9,431 nt of DNA from Variovorax sp. GTDB lineage: Bacteria; Pseudomonadota; Gammaproteobacteria; Burkholderiales; Burkholderiaceae_C. The position numbers and the translations under genes are program-made. The stretch is from NCBI GenBank assembly GCA_028292835.1, contig JAQGLP010000223.1:1-9431 (forward strand). Direction: 5' to 3'. Shown here in pieces: positions 7,897 through 9,431 of this stretch. The notes below the pieces were generated by a model. The model ran no database searches. It had not been told where the DNA came from and saw only the letters and a list, made by a program, of their open reading frames with translations. The first letter of the stretch is position 1; each line of letters begins with the position of its first letter.

Positions 7897-7902
7897 TACA
7901 AT
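7897..7902 (+). promoter_or_regulatory. Probable -10 box for the tRNA-Ile gene
   Basis: TACAAT at 7897-7902 is a five-of-six match to the -10 consensus. It lies 11 nt before the mature tRNA 5' end, so transcription would start about 4-6 nt upstream of the tRNA. The following GCGACGG is a GC-rich discriminator as seen in stable-RNA promoters. No convincing -35 was found at 16-18 nt spacing. Confidence 0.45.
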
Positions 7903-7947
7903 CGCGACGGTGTGGGCCGTTAGCTCAGTTGGTTAGAGCAGCGGACT

Positions 7948-8197
7948 TAAGCGGACGGCTCCTTAGGCCCCTTTGCCGGGGCGATGGAGGCGTCCGATGG
8001 GTTGCCTGGTCGCAAGTTGACTCTGCCTCCAGGTAGAACCGCTCAAATTCGGGGAACGCTGTGGCGCTCGTGCGCCGTGCCAATCCCGAGCCAAGTCCCG
8101 CAAGGGAACGGTGTAGAGACTGTACGGGCGGGTCGTAATGACAAGAGACAGTCCAGACCACGAACCGGAAACGGGCGGCGAAAGCCGAAGTGGTACG
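7948..8197 (+). ncRNA. Group I self-splicing intron (IC3-like) in tRNA-Ile(CAU), 250 nt
   Basis: The intron follows U33 and ends in G8197, as group I splicing requires. Core pairings read directly: P3 CCGCTC (8039-8044) with GGGCGG (8126-8131); P4 TTCGGG (8048-8053) with CCCGAG (8085-8090); P5 hairpin GGCGC/GCGCC (8063-8067, 8072-8076). P6 is TCCC-GCAA-GGGA (8096-8107) with GCC/GGT at its base. P7 is GACTGT (8118-8123) with ACAGTC (8148-8153), a perfect 6-bp match. P9 is ACCAC (8157-8161) with GTGGT (8190-8194), enclosing two stems capped by GAAA. Conserved blocks are TCAAATTCGGGGAA (P), AATCCCGAGCCAAG (Q), GTGTAGAGACT (R) and ACAGTCC (S), close to the Azoarcus tRNA-Ile intron as I recall it. 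P8 is short (8132-8142). P1 is uncertain. There is no endonuclease ORF, so it is a ribozyme-only intron. Confidence 0.93.
7952..7996 (+). repeat. Long hairpin in the 5' part of the intron that competes with P1
   Basis: CGGACG (7952-7957) pairs with CGTCCG (7991-7996), CTCC (7959-7962) with GGAG (7986-7989) and GCCCC (7967-7971) with GGGGC (7978-7982). That is 15 base pairs, broken by a G/G mismatch and a small internal loop, with a TTTGCC loop. The exon carries the same GCGGAC hexamer at 7941-7946, so exon and intron copies can both pair with GTCCG at 7992-7996. A further 8-pair stem, 8002-8009 with 8029-8036 (core CCTGG/CCAGG), lies between this hairpin and P3 and is a good P2 candidate. Confidence 0.6.
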
Positions 8198-8268
8198 CAT
8201 AATCCGTTGGTCGCTGGTTCAAGCCCAGCACGGCCTACCACCGATGCTCGCAATGCTTGAAAATTGCG

Positions 8269-8277
8269 TGCTACAAT
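8269..8277 (+). promoter_or_regulatory. Probable extended -10 promoter for tRNA-Arg
   Basis: TGCTACAAT at 8269-8277 matches the extended -10 pattern TGnTATAAT at all but one base. It sits 10 nt before the tRNA-Arg 5' end. TTGAAA at 8257-8262 looks like a -35 box, but the spacer is only 9 nt. The tRNA-Arg gene may thus have its own promoter as well as read-through from tRNA-Ile, 47 nt upstream. Confidence 0.5.
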
Positions 8278-8287
8278 TGCAAGCTGT

Positions 8288-8364
8288 GCGGCTGTAGCTC
8301 AGTTGGATAGAGTACTTGGCTACGAACCAAGGGGTCGTGGGTTCAATTCCTGCCAGCCGCACCA
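8288..8364 (+). tRNA. tRNA-Arg(ACG)
   Basis: This is a complete 77-nt cloverleaf. The acceptor GCGGCTG (8288-8294) pairs with CAGCCGC (8354-8360); the D arm is GCTC/GAGT. The anticodon stem CTTGG/CCAAG (8315-8319, 8327-8331) carries loop CTACGAA with anticodon ACG at 8322-8324. The variable loop is GGGTC and the T arm GTGGG/CCTGC has loop TTCAATT. A73 and an encoded CCA follow. A34 is normally deaminated to inosine by TadA so that the tRNA reads CGU, CGC and CGA. It is uninterrupted, unlike its neighbour, and a strong terminator follows within 10 nt. Confidence 0.97.
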
Positions 8365-8373
8365 TCTCTCAGT

Positions 8374-8415
8374 AAGCCCCGGATTCTTTTGAAGAATCCG
8401 GGGCTTTCCTGTTTC
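8374..8415 (+). terminator. Intrinsic terminator after tRNA-Arg
   Basis: AAGCCCCGGATTCTT (8374-8388) and AAGAATCCGGGGCTT (8392-8406) form a perfect 15-bp stem with a 3-nt TTG loop. TTCCTGTTTCTT follows, a broken T-rich tail. It ends the tRNA-Ile/tRNA-Arg unit. Because the stem begins with A-A, it could also slow RNA polymerase coming from the minus-strand gene at 8544-9221, but the minus-strand side lacks a good T-run. Confidence 0.88.
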
Positions 8416-8543
8416 TTGCACGGGCCCGCTTCAAAAGGCACGTCGTGCAAAGCTTCGGTCTTCACCGCGAAGCAAAGACTTCACAGGTTTTCTTGCCTAT
8501 CGAAGGGGTGCGCAATCCATCGCGCCTCACCGTCGCGCTGGGA

Positions 8544-9221
8544 TCAAAACAGGCTTGCGCCGATATTGATGAGCAACGCCAGCACCGTGGTGTTGAACAG
8601 ATAGGCCAGGATGCAGTGCACCGAACCCGTGCGACGCATGGGCTTGGAGGTGAACGAGACGTCGGCGGTTTGGCCGGAAGTCCCGATGACGGCGGCGAAA
8701 TAGAAAAAATCGCCGTAGTCGGGGCTTTCGTCCTCTGGAAATTGCAGTCCCGCCGCCCGTCCATGACAAACATTCGCGTAGTAGTCGTGCGCGTAGTGAA
8801 GCGCGAACATGACTTGGATGAACGCCCAGGAAGACAGCACCGTCATGATTGCCAGCAGGATGTGGGCCGTCTTGAGCGCGCCGTGCATTTCCTTGACCAC
8901 GGCGAGTTCCGCGGCGATCGCAATCAGGCTGGCGATGCCGGAGATCACGACGAGCACAAGAATCACCCGCCGGCCGTCGTCCTGCAACTGGGCCCGCTGG
9001 CGCATGTGATGCTGCGACGAGCGCGCCATCATCAGCGCGGCAAGCACCACATAGAGGCAAGTGCCTGAATTCCATGCGATCAGCCACCGCGTGACCGCAT
9101 GGGTGGCGGCCTCGAGTGGCAAAAACAGCCCGACAAGGACGGCCAGACCGGTGGCAATCAACAGGCGAGGGCGCGCGCGCACTTGGCGCAGGATTCGCAG
9201 TCGCATCAAGGTAGAAGTCAT
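8544..9221 (-). CDS. DUF1345-type integral membrane protein, function unknown
   Basis: The 225-residue protein has about six hydrophobic segments: residues 20-36, 46-66, 85-109, 117-145, 170-188 and 202-222. The basic N-terminus (MTSTLMRLRILRQVRARPRL) suggests the start stays inside the cell. It matches, from memory, the DUF1345 family by its layout, by HYAHDYYA near 142-149 and by PDYGDFFYFAAVIGTSGQTADV near 167-188 (conserved D168-Y-G-D in the loop). The length is normal for that family. No enzyme motif is recognised and I assign no function. ATG 9221-9219 has only a poor ribosome site. A small hairpin (CCTGC-GAA-GCAGG, 9234-9246 in plus coordinates) lies just upstream of the start. It is convergent with the tRNA unit and separated from it by 137 nt without a gene. 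Confidence 0.85.
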   Translation of the reverse strand: MTSTLMRLRILRQVRARPRLLIATGLAVLVGLFLPLEAATHAVTRWLIAWNSGTCLYVVLAALMMARSSQHHMRQRAQLQDDGRRVILVLVVISGIASLIAIAAELAVVKEMHGALKTAHILLAIMTVLSSWAFIQVMFALHYAHDYYANVCHGRAAGLQFPEDESPDYGDFFYFAAVIGTSGQTADVSFTSKPMRRTGSVHCILAYLFNTTVLALLINIGASLF

Positions 9222-9431
9222 GCCTGAGTTTGACCTGCTTCGCAGGGAGCAATGGGTTGGGGAACTACCCTTCAGATCTTCCTGCCGTTCGCGCGGTTAT
9301 TGCGCGCTGGCGCCGTTCGGCGGATAGTGGAACCACCTCATACAACGACAACGCGGATTGGCGCGGTATCCAAAAAAGCGCGCCGGTCTGCCGCCAGGAA
9401 CTGCTGGCGCTTTCGCTCTGCCGTGGGCTGA

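Larger units (their letters stand above)
7914..8240 (+). tRNA. ileX-like tRNA-Ile2: tRNA-Ile(CAU), split by a group I intron (exons 7914-7947 and 8198-8240)
   Basis: The two exons join into a 77-nt tRNA. The acceptor GGGCCGT pairs with ACGGCCT (8230-8236; first pair G-U). The D stem is GCTC/GAGC (7923-7926, 7936-7939), and the anticodon stem GCGGA (7941-7945) pairs with TCCGT (8203-8207). The anticodon loop is CT|CATAA, the variable loop TGGTC, and the T stem GCTGG/CCAGC has loop TTCAAGC. A73 and an encoded CCA (8238-8240) follow. The body matches the isoleucine CAU tRNA, whose C34 is turned into lysidine by TilS so that it reads AUA; it is not a methionine tRNA by body sequence. Other exon joins would give anticodon UAU, but they break the group I rules (U before the intron, G at its end). 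Without splicing no anticodon loop exists, so the gene depends on the intron being removed. Confidence 0.93.

Noticed and set aside
7941..8207. Reading the split tRNA as anticodon UAU (exon ending CTT or CTTA joined to ATAA or TAA)
   Set aside because: The intron would then not end in G, or the 5' exon would not end in U, contrary to group I rules. The tRNA body matches the CAU isoacceptor.
7963..8253. Small frames inside the intron (96 residues minus strand, 72 residues plus strand) as a homing endonuclease
   Set aside because: They cover the ribozyme core, have no LAGLIDADG, GIY-YIG, HNH or similar motif, and run past the intron ends.
8288..8406. The tRNA-Arg as an integration site for a prophage or genomic island
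   Set aside because: No integrase gene, no repeated tRNA 3' end and no compositional shift are seen. A normal terminator and a chromosomal-type gene follow.
8407..8543. A small gene or RNA between the terminator and the DUF1345 gene
   Set aside because: Short frames here lack a ribosome site and any recognisable sequence, and no strong structure was found.
9338..9431. A possible C-terminal piece of a minus-strand gene entering from the right edge (ending at TGA, plus 9338-9340)
   Set aside because: The frame is open for only about 30 codons, no motif is recognised, and a plus-strand frame ending at 9431 is equally open. Not enough to call a gene.

Overview
This is a GC-rich bacterial chromosomal segment. 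By gene content, gene order and codon use it looks like a betaproteobacterium of the order Burkholderiales, most likely Comamonadaceae; that placement is an inference from protein similarity as I remember it, not from a search. Almost all of the window is housekeeping genes packed tightly together.

Layout. (1) 1-3311, plus strand: the C-terminal end of mutM (Fpg), a dynamin-like GTPase, and mutY, whose start overlaps the GTPase stop by 11 nt. The two base-excision enzymes of the 8-oxoguanine (GO) system thus flank the GTPase. (2) 3312-6762, minus strand: nadK, recN and rapZ, read in that order. nadK and recN are 2 nt apart and recN and rapZ overlap by 4 nt, so this is an operon. The mutY and rapZ stop codons abut tail to tail with no base between them. 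(3) 6763-6790: a 28-nt divergent gap to hrcA, the heat-shock repressor (6791-7795, plus). In-frame stops fix both starts and neither has a recognisable Shine-Dalgarno, so hrcA may be leaderless. (4) 7796-8406: a tRNA locus. An isoleucine tRNA with anticodon CAU (7914-8240) is interrupted by a 250-nt group I intron (7948-8197). An intact tRNA-Arg(ACG) (8288-8364) and a 15-bp perfect-stem terminator follow. (5) 8407-9431: a minus-strand DUF1345-type membrane protein (8544-9221), with sequence on both sides that I cannot assign.

The intron is the most interesting item. The P3, P4, P5, P6, P7 and P9 helices can be paired base by base from the sequence. The core matches, from memory, the tRNA-intron subgroup IC3 typified by the Azoarcus tRNA-Ile(CAU) intron. 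It sits between U33 and C34, whereas the Azoarcus intron follows U36. The exon/guide pairing (P1) is unresolved: a duplicated GCGGAC hexamer, one copy in the exon and one in the intron, gives competing structures. No homing endonuclease gene is present.

How the genes fit together: mutM and mutY prevent G-to-T mutations caused by oxidised guanine, and RecN acts in double-strand break repair. NadK supplies NADP for reductive stress defence, HrcA controls chaperone genes, and RapZ is a nucleotide-binding RNA adapter. The window therefore has a stress and genome-maintenance flavour, though all of these are core genes and no mobile element other than the intron was seen.
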